NCBI RefSeq assembly: GCF_040659735.1
Contig: NZ_JBFANZ010000010.1
Coordinates: 1-64,000, forward strand
Length of the DNA: 64,000 bases
From: Micromonospora_I sp040659735
GTDB taxonomy: Bacteria > Actinomycetota > Actinomycetes > Mycobacteriales > Micromonosporaceae
Direction: 5' to 3'
Made by a program: the position numbers and the translations under genes. This document shows, piece by piece, positions 16,437 to 25,169 of this stretch (position 1 is the stretch's first letter; each line of letters opens with the position of its first letter). The notes under the pieces were generated by a model that made no database searches, had not been told where the DNA came from, and saw only the letters and a list, made by a program, of their open reading frames with translations.

Positions 16437-17276
16437 TCAGCGTTTCGGCGGCACGAGGTAACGGGTCAGGTTGGTGACCTTGGCGCACGCCGTCGCGTAC
16501 CTCGTGCCCTTGCCGTGCAGCGTAAAGAGCGCGACGACGAACCGGTTGTTCCGTCCCGTCGTGCCGGTCGTGTGCAGGGCGTCGCTCCGCAGGTCCAGCC
16601 CGGGGATCTTCGCCCGGGACGGCGGGTTGCCGCCGAACCCCGACCAGCCCTGTTTGACCGCCCGCGGCGCGGCGAAGGTCAGCAGCCCGAACTTCTGATT
16701 GAACCCGTCGCCCGCTCTGGTGGTGGCCTGGCTCAGGTTCCCCATGATGAAATCCCGGACCGGCCTGCGCGCCGAGTCCAGGATGAACCGGTAGATGCGG
16801 ACGACGTCCTCGGCGCTGATGCCCACGTACCCCCACCATCCGCGCAGCGACGACGGTGGCGGCACCGTGTTCCGCAGTTTCAGCCGCTTCGCCATGCGCA
16901 GCGCCACGTTGCGGTTCCCGCCGCGGTTCCAGAAGTAGGTCGCGGCGCCGTCGTTGCTGCTGCGCAGCATCGACGTCAGCCGGCTGCGGTCCTTCGCGCT
17001 CAACCTGCCGGGGTCGCGGGTCCACAGTTGGTCGAGCGCGATGAGCAGTTTCACCACGGACGCGGAGCGGAATCGTGTCGTGCTGTTGCGTCGCTCGGTG
17101 AACCTGCCGGTCTGGCGGTCGAAGACCGCGTAGCCGACCGTCATTCCGGCGGTCGCGCTGCGCGGCGGGGCGGCGGCTGTGGGACGGGCCGGGGCGAACA
17201 ACGCGATGGCGGCGCCCATGACGAGCGTCAGCGTTATCCGGAGGCAGACATCGCGACGCGGACGGGGCGCGGTCAT
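16437..17276 (-). CDS. secreted serine hydrolase of the beta-lactamase/PBP fold
   Basis: A 279-residue exported protein. The N-terminus is basic followed by a hydrophobic, Ala-rich signal peptide (LTLVMGAAIALFAPARPTAA region). The mature part has the active-site S-x-x-K as SVVK near residue 70 and an S-x-N as SSN about 55 residues later. The third motif reads HTTG where beta-lactamases have KTG, so it is probably not a resistance enzyme. Peptidase or transpeptidase-related roles on cell wall are possible. The ATG at 17276 follows GGTGGAG. It is divergent from a secreted putative metallopeptidase gene across 292 bases in which I see no further gene. Confidence 0.78.
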   Translation of the reverse strand: MTAPRPRRDVCLRITLTLVMGAAIALFAPARPTAAAPPRSATAGMTVGYAVFDRQTGRFTERRNSTTRFRSASVVKLLIALDQLWTRDPGRLSAKDRSRLTSMLRSSNDGAATYFWNRGGNRNVALRMAKRLKLRNTVPPPSSLRGWWGYVGISAEDVVRIYRFILDSARRPVRDFIMGNLSQATTRAGDGFNQKFGLLTFAAPRAVKQGWSGFGGNPPSRAKIPGLDLRSDALHTTGTTGRNNRFVVALFTLHGKGTRYATACAKVTNLTRYLVPPKR

Positions 17277-17568
17277 CACACTCCACCCCCGATTGTTCAG
17301 GTCGCCTGCCGTCCATAGCGGTCGGCAGTCGGCGTACCTGAGAAGAACTCGCGATTGCCGATGCGCTGCCGCTCCCGGTGTCTCTTCCGGTTCGAACCGC
17401 AGCAGGTTCCGCTGACAGCCGAAATCCTCAGGCTGCCTTCGCTCCATGCCGATCCAGGACATTGCGCGGACGGTCATGGACGGCTGGGTCTCGATCCGTT
17501 ACCCCGACGGTTCGTGGCGTTCCCGCGCACGACGTTCGCCCCCGAACTACGCAATGGAAGGAACCCTG

Positions 17569-18114
17569 ATGGGATCTCCCGTCCCGTACGGTCGTGTTCT
17601 GGCCCCTGCGATCGCTGTCCTCACCGCGCTTGTCGTCCTGGTCGGTACTCCATCGCAGGCGTCCGCCGCGATGAGCTACAAGCAGATGCAGAACCGCGCG
17701 CAGAGCGCGATGAACTCGGCCGTGCCGTACGCCTGGCGCAAGGCTCTGCCGAACGTGAAGGTCGTCAGCGTCATCGGCGGATACTCGTCGTACTCCACCC
17801 GCTACCGCGGCATCAAGATCGGCACCTATCACGCGCAGCGTCCGTGGTCGAACCTGAAGTCGGTGATGGCGCACGAGTTCGCGCACCACATCGCGTTCCA
17901 CTACGGCTCGCGGCGCTCCTACGGCGCGCCGCCGACCGGCTTCCCGCAGGCGACCCGCTCCACCGTCGAGACCTGGGCGGACTGCGTGGCGACCGCGCTC
18001 ACGGGTACCAGATACAGGTACGGCAACGTGCCGCCCTGCAACGCCAGGGCGCTGGCCTGGACCAAGGCATGGCTGAAGAAGGGCCCGAGTGGGCACCGGC
18101 GCACTCTGCGTTGA
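17569..18114 (+). CDS. secreted putative zinc metallopeptidase (HEFAH)
   Basis: A 181-residue protein with a signal peptide (about residues 1-34, ending near QASA-AM). The mature domain contains MAHEFAHHIAFHYG near residue 102, matching the HExxH zinc-peptidase signature, and a downstream TVETWADCVA near 140 that could supply the third ligand. Two cysteines (WADC and PPCN) could form a disulfide outside the cell. The ATG at 17569 is set by GGAAGGA. No close family is evident to me. It resembles small secreted peptidase-like proteins of actinobacteria. Activity is an inference from the motif. Confidence 0.7.
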   Translation: MGSPVPYGRVLAPAIAVLTALVVLVGTPSQASAAMSYKQMQNRAQSAMNSAVPYAWRKALPNVKVVSVIGGYSSYSTRYRGIKIGTYHAQRPWSNLKSVMAHEFAHHIAFHYGSRRSYGAPPTGFPQATRSTVETWADCVATALTGTRYRYGNVPPCNARALAWTKAWLKKGPSGHRRTLR

Positions 18115-18123
18115 CGCGTGAGC

Positions 18124-18154
18124 AGCGGCACCCCGACAGGTTCGGGGTGCCGCT
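18124..18154. terminator. bidirectional terminator between peptidase gene and ilvD
   Basis: A perfect 13-bp stem, AGCGGCACCCCGA and TCGGGGTGCCGCT, with a CAGGT loop, lies between two convergent genes. Confidence 0.8.
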
Positions 18155-18166
18155 GTCGCATGGTGG

Positions 18167-20026
18167 TTACTCCGGGACGCGGCGGTAGGCGCCGTCGCTG
18201 GCCGAGGTCGCCATCGAGGCGTACGCGCGCAGCGCGGCGGAGACCGGACGCTGCCGGTCGACCGGGGTGTACGGCCGGTCCCGCTTCTCCTGCGCGATCC
18301 GGCGCGCCTGGAGCACCTCGTCGGAGACGTTGAGCTGGATCGAGCGGGTCGGGATGTCGATGACGATCTCGTCGCCCTCTTCGACCAGCGCGATCGTGCC
18401 GCCGGAGGCCGCCTCCGGTGAGACGTGCCCGATCGACAGGCCGGACGTGCCGCCGGAGAAGCGCCCGTCGGTGATCAGGGCGCAGGCCCGACCGAGCCCG
18501 CGCCCCTTGAGGTACGAGGTCGGGTAGAGCATCTCCTGCATGCCGGGGCCGCCCTTGGGTCCCTCGTAGCGGATCACCACGACATCCCCGGCGACGATCC
18601 GCTTACCGAGGATCGCCTCGACCGCCGCGTCCTGCGACTCGAAGACCTTGGCCGGGCCACGGAAGGACAGGCACTCCTCGGGAACGCCGGCGGTCTTCAC
18701 GACGGAGCCCTCGGGCGCGAGGTTGCCGGAGAGGATGGCGAGCCCCCCGTCGGCGGAGTAGGCGTGGGCGATGTCGCGGATGCAGCCGCCCGCGGCGTCG
18801 GTGTCCAGCGTCGACCAGCGGTTGGTGGTGGAGAAGGGCTGGGTGGTGCGCACCCCGCCGGGCGCGGCGTGGAAGAGTTCGACGGCCTCGGGCGTGGGCG
18901 AGCCGCCGCGCACGTCCCAGTCGGCCAGCCACTGCGTCAGCGTCGGCGAGTGCACCGAGTGCACGTCGCGGTGGAGCGCGCCGGCCCGGTCGAGCTCGCC
19001 GAGCAGCGCGGGAATGCCGCCGGCCCGGTGCACGTCCTCCATGTGGAATATCTGGGTGGCAGACGCGCTGTTCGGGGCCACCTTCGCCAGGCAGGGCACC
19101 CGGCGGGAGATCGCGTCGATGTCGGCCACGTTGAAGTCCAGTTCGGCCTCGCGGGCCGCGGCGAGCAGGTGCAGCACGGTGTTGGTGGAGCCGCCCATCG
19201 CCACGTCGAGCGCGACGGCGTTCTCGAACGCCGACTTGGAGGCGATGGAGCGGGGCAGCACGGAGGCGTCGTCCTCGTCGTACCAGCGCTTGGCGATCCG
19301 CACCGCGGTCCGCCCGGCCTCCTCGAACAGCGCCCGGCGCGCGGCGTGGGTCGCCAGGACCGAGCCGTTGCCCGGCAGGGCGAGACCGATCGCCTCGGTG
19401 AGGCAGTTCATCGAGTTGGCGGTGAACATGCCGGAACACGACCCGCAGGTCGGGCAGGCCGAGCGCTCGATCTCGCTGAGCTGCTCGTCCGTGACCGACT
19501 CGTTCGAGGAGGCGATCATCGCGTCGATCAGGTCGAGCTTGGCGTGCACGACGCCCTCGATGGCGACGGTCTTGCCGGCCTCCATCGGGCCGCCGGAGAC
19601 GAAGACGGTCGGGATGTTGAGCCGCAGCGCGGCGAGGAGCATCCCGGGCGTGATCTTGTCGCAGTTGGAGATGCAGACCAGGACGTCCGCGCAGTGCGCG
19701 TTGACCATGTATTCGACCGCGTCGGCGATCAGCTCACGGCTGGGCAGCGAGTAGAGCATGCCGCCGTGGCCCATGGCGATGCCGTCGTCGACCGCGATGG
19801 TGTTGAACTCCCGGCCGACGCCGCCGGCCTCGGCCACGGCGTCGGCGACCAGGCCGCCCATGTCCTTGAGATGCACATGCCCCGGTACGAACTGGGTGAA
19901 GCTGTTGGCGATGGCGACGATCGGCTTGCCGAAATCGTCGTCGGTCATCCCGGTGGCCCGCCACAGGGCCCGGGCGCCGGCCATCATCCGGCCGTGCGTG
20001 GAGGTCTTCGACCGCAGTTCAGGCAT
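18167..20026 (-). CDS. ilvD: dihydroxy-acid dehydratase
   Basis: A 619-residue Fe-S enzyme that dehydrates 2,3-dihydroxy acids to the 2-oxo acids of valine and isoleucine (and pantothenate and leucine precursors). The length is typical of the family. Cluster cysteines are visible in CISNCDKITPGM and CPTCGSCSGMFTANSMN. SGGTSGLSIGHVSPEAASGG is the conserved C-terminal block. The ATG at 20026 begins MPELRSKTSTHG. An open frame continues upstream but has no family similarity. It is a single-gene unit, divergent from a GGDEF-EAL gene. I see no leader peptide upstream, unlike ilvB and cimA. Confidence 0.97.
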   Translation of the reverse strand: MPELRSKTSTHGRMMAGARALWRATGMTDDDFGKPIVAIANSFTQFVPGHVHLKDMGGLVADAVAEAGGVGREFNTIAVDDGIAMGHGGMLYSLPSRELIADAVEYMVNAHCADVLVCISNCDKITPGMLLAALRLNIPTVFVSGGPMEAGKTVAIEGVVHAKLDLIDAMIASSNESVTDEQLSEIERSACPTCGSCSGMFTANSMNCLTEAIGLALPGNGSVLATHAARRALFEEAGRTAVRIAKRWYDEDDASVLPRSIASKSAFENAVALDVAMGGSTNTVLHLLAAAREAELDFNVADIDAISRRVPCLAKVAPNSASATQIFHMEDVHRAGGIPALLGELDRAGALHRDVHSVHSPTLTQWLADWDVRGGSPTPEAVELFHAAPGGVRTTQPFSTTNRWSTLDTDAAGGCIRDIAHAYSADGGLAILSGNLAPEGSVVKTAGVPEECLSFRGPAKVFESQDAAVEAILGKRIVAGDVVVIRYEGPKGGPGMQEMLYPTSYLKGRGLGRACALITDGRFSGGTSGLSIGHVSPEAASGGTIALVEEGDEIVIDIPTRSIQLNVSDEVLQARRIAQEKRDRPYTPVDRQRPVSAALRAYASMATSASDGAYRRVPE

Positions 20027-20171
20027 ACGCTCAGTGTTGCACCGACCGCCCTGGTACGGCTGGCGTGACAGGTGTCCCGTCCACCACTCGGGACGCCGGT
20101 CGATGCGTGGTTCCTGCCCGTCACGGCCACCCCGTTCCCCATGTGCGGTTCCGATCCGGCAGAGTTGACCC

Positions 20172-22580
20172 GTGCAGCTCATCTCGGGCCCGGGTGTCGT
20201 CGCCGTGGAAACTGCGGTCGCGGCTGTGCTCGGCACCCTGATGTTGATCCTCTCGGCCCGGCGCCGGCCGCCCGGCCGGGGCGTCCCGCACCGGCTCTTC
20301 GCCGTCGGCGCGCTGATCGCGACCGTCAGCGCGATCGCCGCGCTGGCCGGAGTCGTCGTGCTGGCGCCGCGCTGGGCGGCGACCCAGCCCGACCGGATGA
20401 TGCTCGCCTCGGTGGTCGCCGTCGGGTTCACGCTGAGCGCCGTCGTGCTCTGCGCGGGGCTGCTCGCGCTCCCCGGAGTGTCGGAAACCGGCGGTTGCGT
20501 GCTGCGGCACGTACTCGACGCTCTGGTGATCGCCGCCGCGCTCTGGTTCGTCGGCTCGGTGCTGATCTCGCCGCCGACCCGGATCCTCGGTGACTGGAGC
20601 CCGACCGCCTGCCCGGCGATCCTGCTGCCGGCTGCCGCGGCCGCCCTGGCGATCGGGGTCGCGGCCATCGTGGGCATGCGCTGGTCCGGCCCGCGCCGCG
20701 AACTCCTGCTCGTCGGTGGCGGCGTGGTCTGGGCGGCGCTCTGCGGCACGGGTCTCGCCGCCGGCATCTGCCAGCGTGGCGCCGGGCTGGCCCTGGTCTC
20801 CGCCGCCGGACTCCCGGTGGGGCTCCTGCTCGTCGCGGTCGCGCGCCGCACGCCCCACGTGCCGGGACCGCGCGACGGAGACGTCATCCGGCGCGGGACC
20901 GGCTACGCGTTCGTGCCGATGATCGCGATGGCGGTCGTCGCCATGTACCACGTGCTCGTGCGGGGAGAGTTCACCGCGATGGGCATCGCCGCGGGCAGCG
21001 TCGAGGGATTGACGCTGGTCGCCCGGCAGTACCTCGCCCTGCTCGACGTGCGCGGCTACGCCCTGCGTCTCGCCGACCGCGAGGCGCACTTCCGCGAGCT
21101 GGCGCACACCGATCCGCTCACCGGCGTGGCCAACCGTCGGGCGCTTCTGCAGGAGCTGCACCACGAGGTCGCGTCGGGCCGGCCGTGCGTGCTGGTCGCC
21201 CTCGACCTGGACGGCTTCAAGATCATCAACGACATGCGGGGGCACGACGTCGGCGACGCGGTGCTCGTCGAGGTGGGCCAGCGGTTGCGCGCTCAACTGC
21301 GGCCGGGTGACGTGACGTCGCGGTTGGGCGGGGACGAGTTCGCCGTCCTGCTCACCGCCACCGGACCGGACGAGGCGCGCCGGATCGCCGAGCGGCTGCT
21401 CACGGTGCTCAACCTGCCGTACGAACGGGTGGAGGGGCCCGTGGTCCGGCTCTCGGTGAGCATCGGGATGGCCGGCTCGGCCGCGGCGCCGGACGTGCCG
21501 GCGTTGCTGCGCAACGCCGATCTCGCGCTGCGCTACGCCAAGCAGCGCGGCAAGAACCGGGTCGAGCAGTACGACAGCGACTACGACCAGCAGCTGCGTC
21601 GGCGCACCGCGGTGGAGCACGAGATGCGGGGCGCGATCGAGCGCGGCGAGTTGCACCTGGCGTACCAGCCGGTGGCGGCGGTGCCCTCGGTGCGGCCGGT
21701 GGGCGCCGAGGCGCTGCTCCGCTGGCACCACCCCCAGCTCGGCAACGTGCGCCCGGACGAGTTCATCCCGCTCGCGGAGGAGTGCGGCCAGATCGGCAAG
21801 CTCGGCGCCTGGGTGCTCGATCAGGCGTGTCGCCAGCTCGCCCGTTGGCTCGTCGACGGGCACGACGTGTGGGTCTCGGTCAACGTGTCACCGCTCGAGC
21901 TGCACGCCCCGGAGTACGCCCTCCAGGTCGCCGAGGCGCTCCGGGCCCACCAGGTCCCGCCGCAGCGGCTCGTGCTCGAGGTCACCGAGCACGCCGTCGC
22001 GACCGACCTCGACGAGCTGATCCGGCGGTTGCGGGCGCTGCGCGCCACCGGCGTGCGCATCGCGCTGGACGACTTCGGCGCCGGCTACTCGTCGTTGGCG
22101 CAGCTCCGTAACCTGCCGATCGACATTCTCAAGATCGATCACAGCCTCGTCGCGGAGCAGGGGCCGGCGCAGCCGGCGGTGCCCGGGCGGCGGGCCTTCG
22201 CCCCGATGGTCGACATCGTCATGCGGCTCGGCCACCAGTTGGGACTGGAGGTGATCGCGGAGGGGGTGACCAACCAGGCGGAGCTCGCGGTGGTGGTCGA
22301 GGCGGGCTGCCGGTTCGGCCAGGGCGCGCTCTTCGGCTGGGGTGTGCCGGCGGAGCACCTGGAGGCGATGTTGGACGCGGCGACATCGCAGGGCTCGCGC
22401 GCGTTGCCCGCGCCCCGCCCGGCCCCGGATGGGCGACTCGCGCTGCCGCCGGCGCCGTCGTCGCCCGCCACGCCGGTCTCGCCGGCCGGCGCTGGACCGC
22501 AGGTCGAGGGGGATCTGCCGACACGGGGCGTCCAAGATCTGGGATCAGTTGACTCAGCGCGTGAGATCCGTCAGGCTTAG
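20172..22580 (+). CDS. membrane GGDEF-EAL protein with intact motifs
   Basis: An 802-residue c-di-GMP protein. The first 270 residues or so have about seven to eight hydrophobic segments. GGDEF follows (about residues 310-470), then EAL (about 485-735), and a Pro/Ala-rich tail. The cyclase half has DLDGFKIINDMRGHDVGD and RLGGDEF, and RPGD five residues before it as an inhibitory I-site. The EAL half has AEALLRW, NVSP, EVTEH, DDFGAGYSS, ILKID and IAEGV. Both activities are therefore possible. The layout is close to the 7944-10595 protein but lacks PAS; the two are probable paralogs. Its last codons overlap the ilvB promoter. Confidence 0.93.
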   Translation: MQLISGPGVVAVETAVAAVLGTLMLILSARRRPPGRGVPHRLFAVGALIATVSAIAALAGVVVLAPRWAATQPDRMMLASVVAVGFTLSAVVLCAGLLALPGVSETGGCVLRHVLDALVIAAALWFVGSVLISPPTRILGDWSPTACPAILLPAAAAALAIGVAAIVGMRWSGPRRELLLVGGGVVWAALCGTGLAAGICQRGAGLALVSAAGLPVGLLLVAVARRTPHVPGPRDGDVIRRGTGYAFVPMIAMAVVAMYHVLVRGEFTAMGIAAGSVEGLTLVARQYLALLDVRGYALRLADREAHFRELAHTDPLTGVANRRALLQELHHEVASGRPCVLVALDLDGFKIINDMRGHDVGDAVLVEVGQRLRAQLRPGDVTSRLGGDEFAVLLTATGPDEARRIAERLLTVLNLPYERVEGPVVRLSVSIGMAGSAAAPDVPALLRNADLALRYAKQRGKNRVEQYDSDYDQQLRRRTAVEHEMRGAIERGELHLAYQPVAAVPSVRPVGAEALLRWHHPQLGNVRPDEFIPLAEECGQIGKLGAWVLDQACRQLARWLVDGHDVWVSVNVSPLELHAPEYALQVAEALRAHQVPPQRLVLEVTEHAVATDLDELIRRLRALRATGVRIALDDFGAGYSSLAQLRNLPIDILKIDHSLVAEQGPAQPAVPGRRAFAPMVDIVMRLGHQLGLEVIAEGVTNQAELAVVVEAGCRFGQGALFGWGVPAEHLEAMLDAATSQGSRALPAPRPAPDGRLALPPAPSSPATPVSPAGAGPQVEGDLPTRGVQDLGSVDSAREIRQA
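22549..22577 (+). promoter_or_regulatory. promoter of the ilvBNC operon
   Basis: TTGACT (22549-22554) and CAGGCT (22572-22577) are separated by 17 bases, inside the end of the preceding gene. Transcription would start at about 22584-22585, at the ATG of the leader peptide, making that peptide leaderless. Confidence 0.65.
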
Positions 22581-22584
22581 CCCC

Positions 22585-22620
22585 ATGTCGCCGACTAGGT
22601 CGTCTCGAGTACTTATCTGA
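22585..22620 (+). CDS. ilvB leader peptide MSPTRSSRVLI
   Basis: An 11-codon open frame whose last three sense codons are GTA CTT ATC (Val-Leu-Ile), the three end products of the pathway encoded downstream. These are codons rarely used in such GC-rich genes, which would make a ribosome more sensitive to charged-tRNA supply. The TGA stop is also the first base of the 5' arm of a strong hairpin. The ATG sits at the predicted transcription start. Ribosome-mediated attenuation of ilvBN(C) with a leader peptide is established in Corynebacterium and other bacteria; here it is inferred. Confidence 0.8.
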   Translation: MSPTRSSRVLI

Positions 22621-22682
22621 GCGCACTCTCCTGCTGCGAGAGTGCGCTGGCCCCGTGCATCTGCACGAGGGCCGTTTTTATT
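22620..22682 (+). terminator. ilvBNC attenuator: two tandem hairpins with U-tract
   Basis: Hairpin 1 is AGCGCACTCTC/GAGAGTGCGCT (22620-22648), 11 bp, loop CTGCTGC. Hairpin 2 is GGCCC..GTGCA/TGCAC..GGGCC (22649-22673), followed by GTTTTTATT. The second is a classic intrinsic terminator placed before ilvB. A ribosome stalled at the Val-Leu-Ile codons would cover the 5' arm of hairpin 1 and change the folding. Confidence 0.8.
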
Positions 22683-22770
22683 GCCAGCTTCGGAGTCCAC
22701 CGGGTGGGCACAGCCCCGCCCGACGCCGACATCAACGAGACCACCGACCGAGCCGAAGGCCTGAATCGCT

Positions 22771-24615
22771 ATGACGAGACCAACGCCAGAGACCCTCGCC
22801 CACCGTGCCCACGCCGCCGCAGCGCCCGCCGTCACCCCCGTAGCGTCGGCCGGGCCGACCCAGATCTCCGGGGCGGGCTCGCTCGTCAGGTCTCTTGAGG
22901 CGCTCGGCGTCGACGTCGTGTTCGGCATTCCCGGCGGGGCGATCCTGCCGGCGTACGACCCGCTCTACGACTCGAAGGTGCGGCACATCCTGGTCCGCCA
23001 CGAGCAGGGCGCGGGGCACGCCGCGACGGGCTACGCGCAGGCCACCGGCAAGGTCGGTGTCTGTATCGCCACCTCCGGCCCCGGCGCCACCAACCTGGTC
23101 ACGCCGATCGCCGACGCGTACATGGACTCGGTCGCCATGGTGGCGATCACCGGGCAGGTGGCGAGCCCGTCGATCGGCACGGACGCCTTCCAGGAGGCCG
23201 ACATCCAGGGGATCACCCTGCCGATCACCAAGCACAACTACCTCGTGCAGACGGCCGAGGAGATCCCGCGGGTGCTCGCCGAGGCGTTCCACCTCGCCTC
23301 CACCGGCCGTCCCGGTCCGGTGCTGGTCGACATCCCCAAGGATCTGCTGCAGGCGCAGACCACGTTCAGCTGGCCGCCGACGCTCGACCTCCCCGGCTAC
23401 CGGCCGACCCTGCACCCCCACGGCAAGCAGATCCGCGAGGCGGCCCGGTTGATGACCACCGCCCGCCGCCCGGTGCTCTACGTCGGCGGCGGCGTGCTCA
23501 AGGCCGGCGCCACCGAGGGGCTGCGCAAGCTGGCCGAGCTCACCGGCATCCCGGTGGTGACCACGCTGATGGCGCGCGGGGCGTTCCCCGACTCCCACGA
23601 GCAGCACCTGGGCATGCCCGGCATGCACGGCACCGTCGCCGCCGTCTACGGCCTGCAGCGGGCCGACCTGATCGTGGCGCTCGGCGCGCGCTTCGATGAC
23701 CGGGTGACCGGCAAGCTCGACTCGTTCGCCCCCGGCGCGGCGATCGTGCACGCCGACATCGACCCGGCGGAGATCGGCAAGAACCGCGCGGCGGACGTGC
23801 CGATCGTCGGCGACGCCAAGTACGTCATCGACGAGCTGATCTCGGCCGTCGAGGCGGTCAGCGACGGCGCGGAGCGGCCGGCGGGGGGCGGCGTCGACCG
23901 GACCGAGTGGTGGTTGCAGCTCAACGACCTGCGGGAGCGTTACCCGCTCGGCTACGACGAGCCGACCGACGGCACGCTCGCCCCGCAGTACGTCATCGAG
24001 CGGCTCGGCAAGATCGCCGGCCCGGACGCGATCTACGTCGCGGGGGTGGGCCAGCACCAGATGTGGGCCTCCCAGTTCGTCTCGTACGAGAAGCCGTACA
24101 CCTGGCTCAACTCCGGTGGCCTCGGCACCATGGGCTACGCGGTGCCGGCGGCGATGGGCGCCAAGGCGGGCAAGCCCGACGCGACCGTGTGGGCGGTCGA
24201 CGGGGACGGCTGCTTCCAGATGACCAACCAGGAGCTCGCCACCTGCGCCCTGGAGGGCATCCCGATCAAGGTGGCCCTGATCAACAACGGCAACCTCGGC
24301 ATGGTGCGGCAGTGGCAGACCCTCTTCTACGGGGAGCGCTACTCCAACACCGACCTCGGCACCCACAAGCACCGCATCCCCGATTTCGTGAAGCTGGCCG
24401 AGGCGCTGGGCTGCGTCGGACTGCGCTGCGAGAGCGCCGCCGACGTCGACAAGACGATCGAGGCCGCGATGGCCATCAACGACAGGCCGGTGGTGGTGGA
24501 GTTCGTGGTCGGCAAGGACGCGATGGTGTGGCCGATGGTGGCCGCCGGCACTGGCAACGACGAGATCATGTTCGCCCGGGGTGTCCGCCCGGCCTTTGAC
24601 GAGGATGACATCTGA
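22771..24615 (+). CDS. ilvB: acetolactate synthase large subunit
   Basis: A 614-residue thiamine-diphosphate enzyme that condenses two pyruvates, or pyruvate with 2-oxobutanoate, in the first common step of valine/leucine and isoleucine synthesis. It is longer at the N-terminus than average by a roughly 30-residue Ala/Pro-rich stretch, common in actinobacteria. Landmarks are VFGIPGGAILPAYD, the catalytic Glu in VRHEQGAGHAATGYA, and the ThDP motif GDGCFQMTNQELATC. The TGA stop overlaps the ilvN start (TGATGA), so the subunits are translationally coupled. Expression is probably set by the upstream attenuator. Confidence 0.97.
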   Translation: MTRPTPETLAHRAHAAAAPAVTPVASAGPTQISGAGSLVRSLEALGVDVVFGIPGGAILPAYDPLYDSKVRHILVRHEQGAGHAATGYAQATGKVGVCIATSGPGATNLVTPIADAYMDSVAMVAITGQVASPSIGTDAFQEADIQGITLPITKHNYLVQTAEEIPRVLAEAFHLASTGRPGPVLVDIPKDLLQAQTTFSWPPTLDLPGYRPTLHPHGKQIREAARLMTTARRPVLYVGGGVLKAGATEGLRKLAELTGIPVVTTLMARGAFPDSHEQHLGMPGMHGTVAAVYGLQRADLIVALGARFDDRVTGKLDSFAPGAAIVHADIDPAEIGKNRAADVPIVGDAKYVIDELISAVEAVSDGAERPAGGGVDRTEWWLQLNDLRERYPLGYDEPTDGTLAPQYVIERLGKIAGPDAIYVAGVGQHQMWASQFVSYEKPYTWLNSGGLGTMGYAVPAAMGAKAGKPDATVWAVDGDGCFQMTNQELATCALEGIPIKVALINNGNLGMVRQWQTLFYGERYSNTDLGTHKHRIPDFVKLAEALGCVGLRCESAADVDKTIEAAMAINDRPVVVEFVVGKDAMVWPMVAAGTGNDEIMFARGVRPAFDEDDI

Positions 24616-25130
24616 TGACGACCCACACTTTGTCCGTGCTGGTGGAGAATAAGCCCGGTGTCCTGGCCCGGGTGTCGGGTCTCTTCTCCCGGCGCGGGTT
24701 CAACATCGACTCGCTCGCCGTCGGCGAGACGGAGAATCCGGAGGTCTCCCGGATCACCATCGTCGTCAACGCCGACGAGTCGCCGTTGGAGCAGGTCACC
24801 AAGCAGCTCAACAAGCTGGTCAACGTGCTCAAGATCGTCGAGCTGGATCAGGGTGTCTCGGTGTCGCGGGAGTTGCTGCTGGTCAAGGTGCGGGCCGACC
24901 GTGCGATGCGGTCGCAGGTGCTGGAGACCGTGGGCCTCTTCCGGGCCCGCATCGTCGACGTCGCGCCGGACACGTTGACCATCGAGGCGACGGGCACGCC
25001 CGACAAGCTCGACGCGCTGCTGCGCGACCTCGAACCGTACGGAATCAAGGAAATGGTGCAGTCCGGCCTGGTCGCGATCGGTCGCGGCTCGCGCTCCATC
25101 ACGACGGGTCCGGCACTGCGTGCCGCATAA
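24615..25130 (+). CDS. ilvN: acetolactate synthase small (regulatory) subunit
   Basis: A 171-residue regulatory subunit that binds valine and activates IlvB. The N-terminal ACT domain begins HTLSVLVENKPGVLARVSGLF and GFNIDSLAVGETENPEVSRIT. The C-terminal domain follows from about residue 80 (SRELLLVKVRAD). Length is typical of the ilvN/ilvH type. The ATG shares a base with the ilvB stop. It is the second gene of ilvBNC, with a 39-base gap before ilvC. Confidence 0.97.
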   Translation: MTTHTLSVLVENKPGVLARVSGLFSRRGFNIDSLAVGETENPEVSRITIVVNADESPLEQVTKQLNKLVNVLKIVELDQGVSVSRELLLVKVRADRAMRSQVLETVGLFRARIVDVAPDTLTIEATGTPDKLDALLRDLEPYGIKEMVQSGLVAIGRGSRSITTGPALRAA

Positions 25131-25169
25131 GCACGGCGGCCGGGGTGGCCGCCGCAGGAAAGGGAAGTC

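Noticed and set aside
16437..17276. Serine hydrolase as a class A beta-lactamase resistance gene
   Set aside because: SxxK and SxN are present, but the third motif is HTTG rather than KTG and I see no ExxLN motif, so resistance cannot be claimed.
20027..20887. Upstream extension of the ilvD frame
   Set aside because: It runs antisense through the GGDEF-EAL gene; IlvD family similarity begins at the ATG at 20026.
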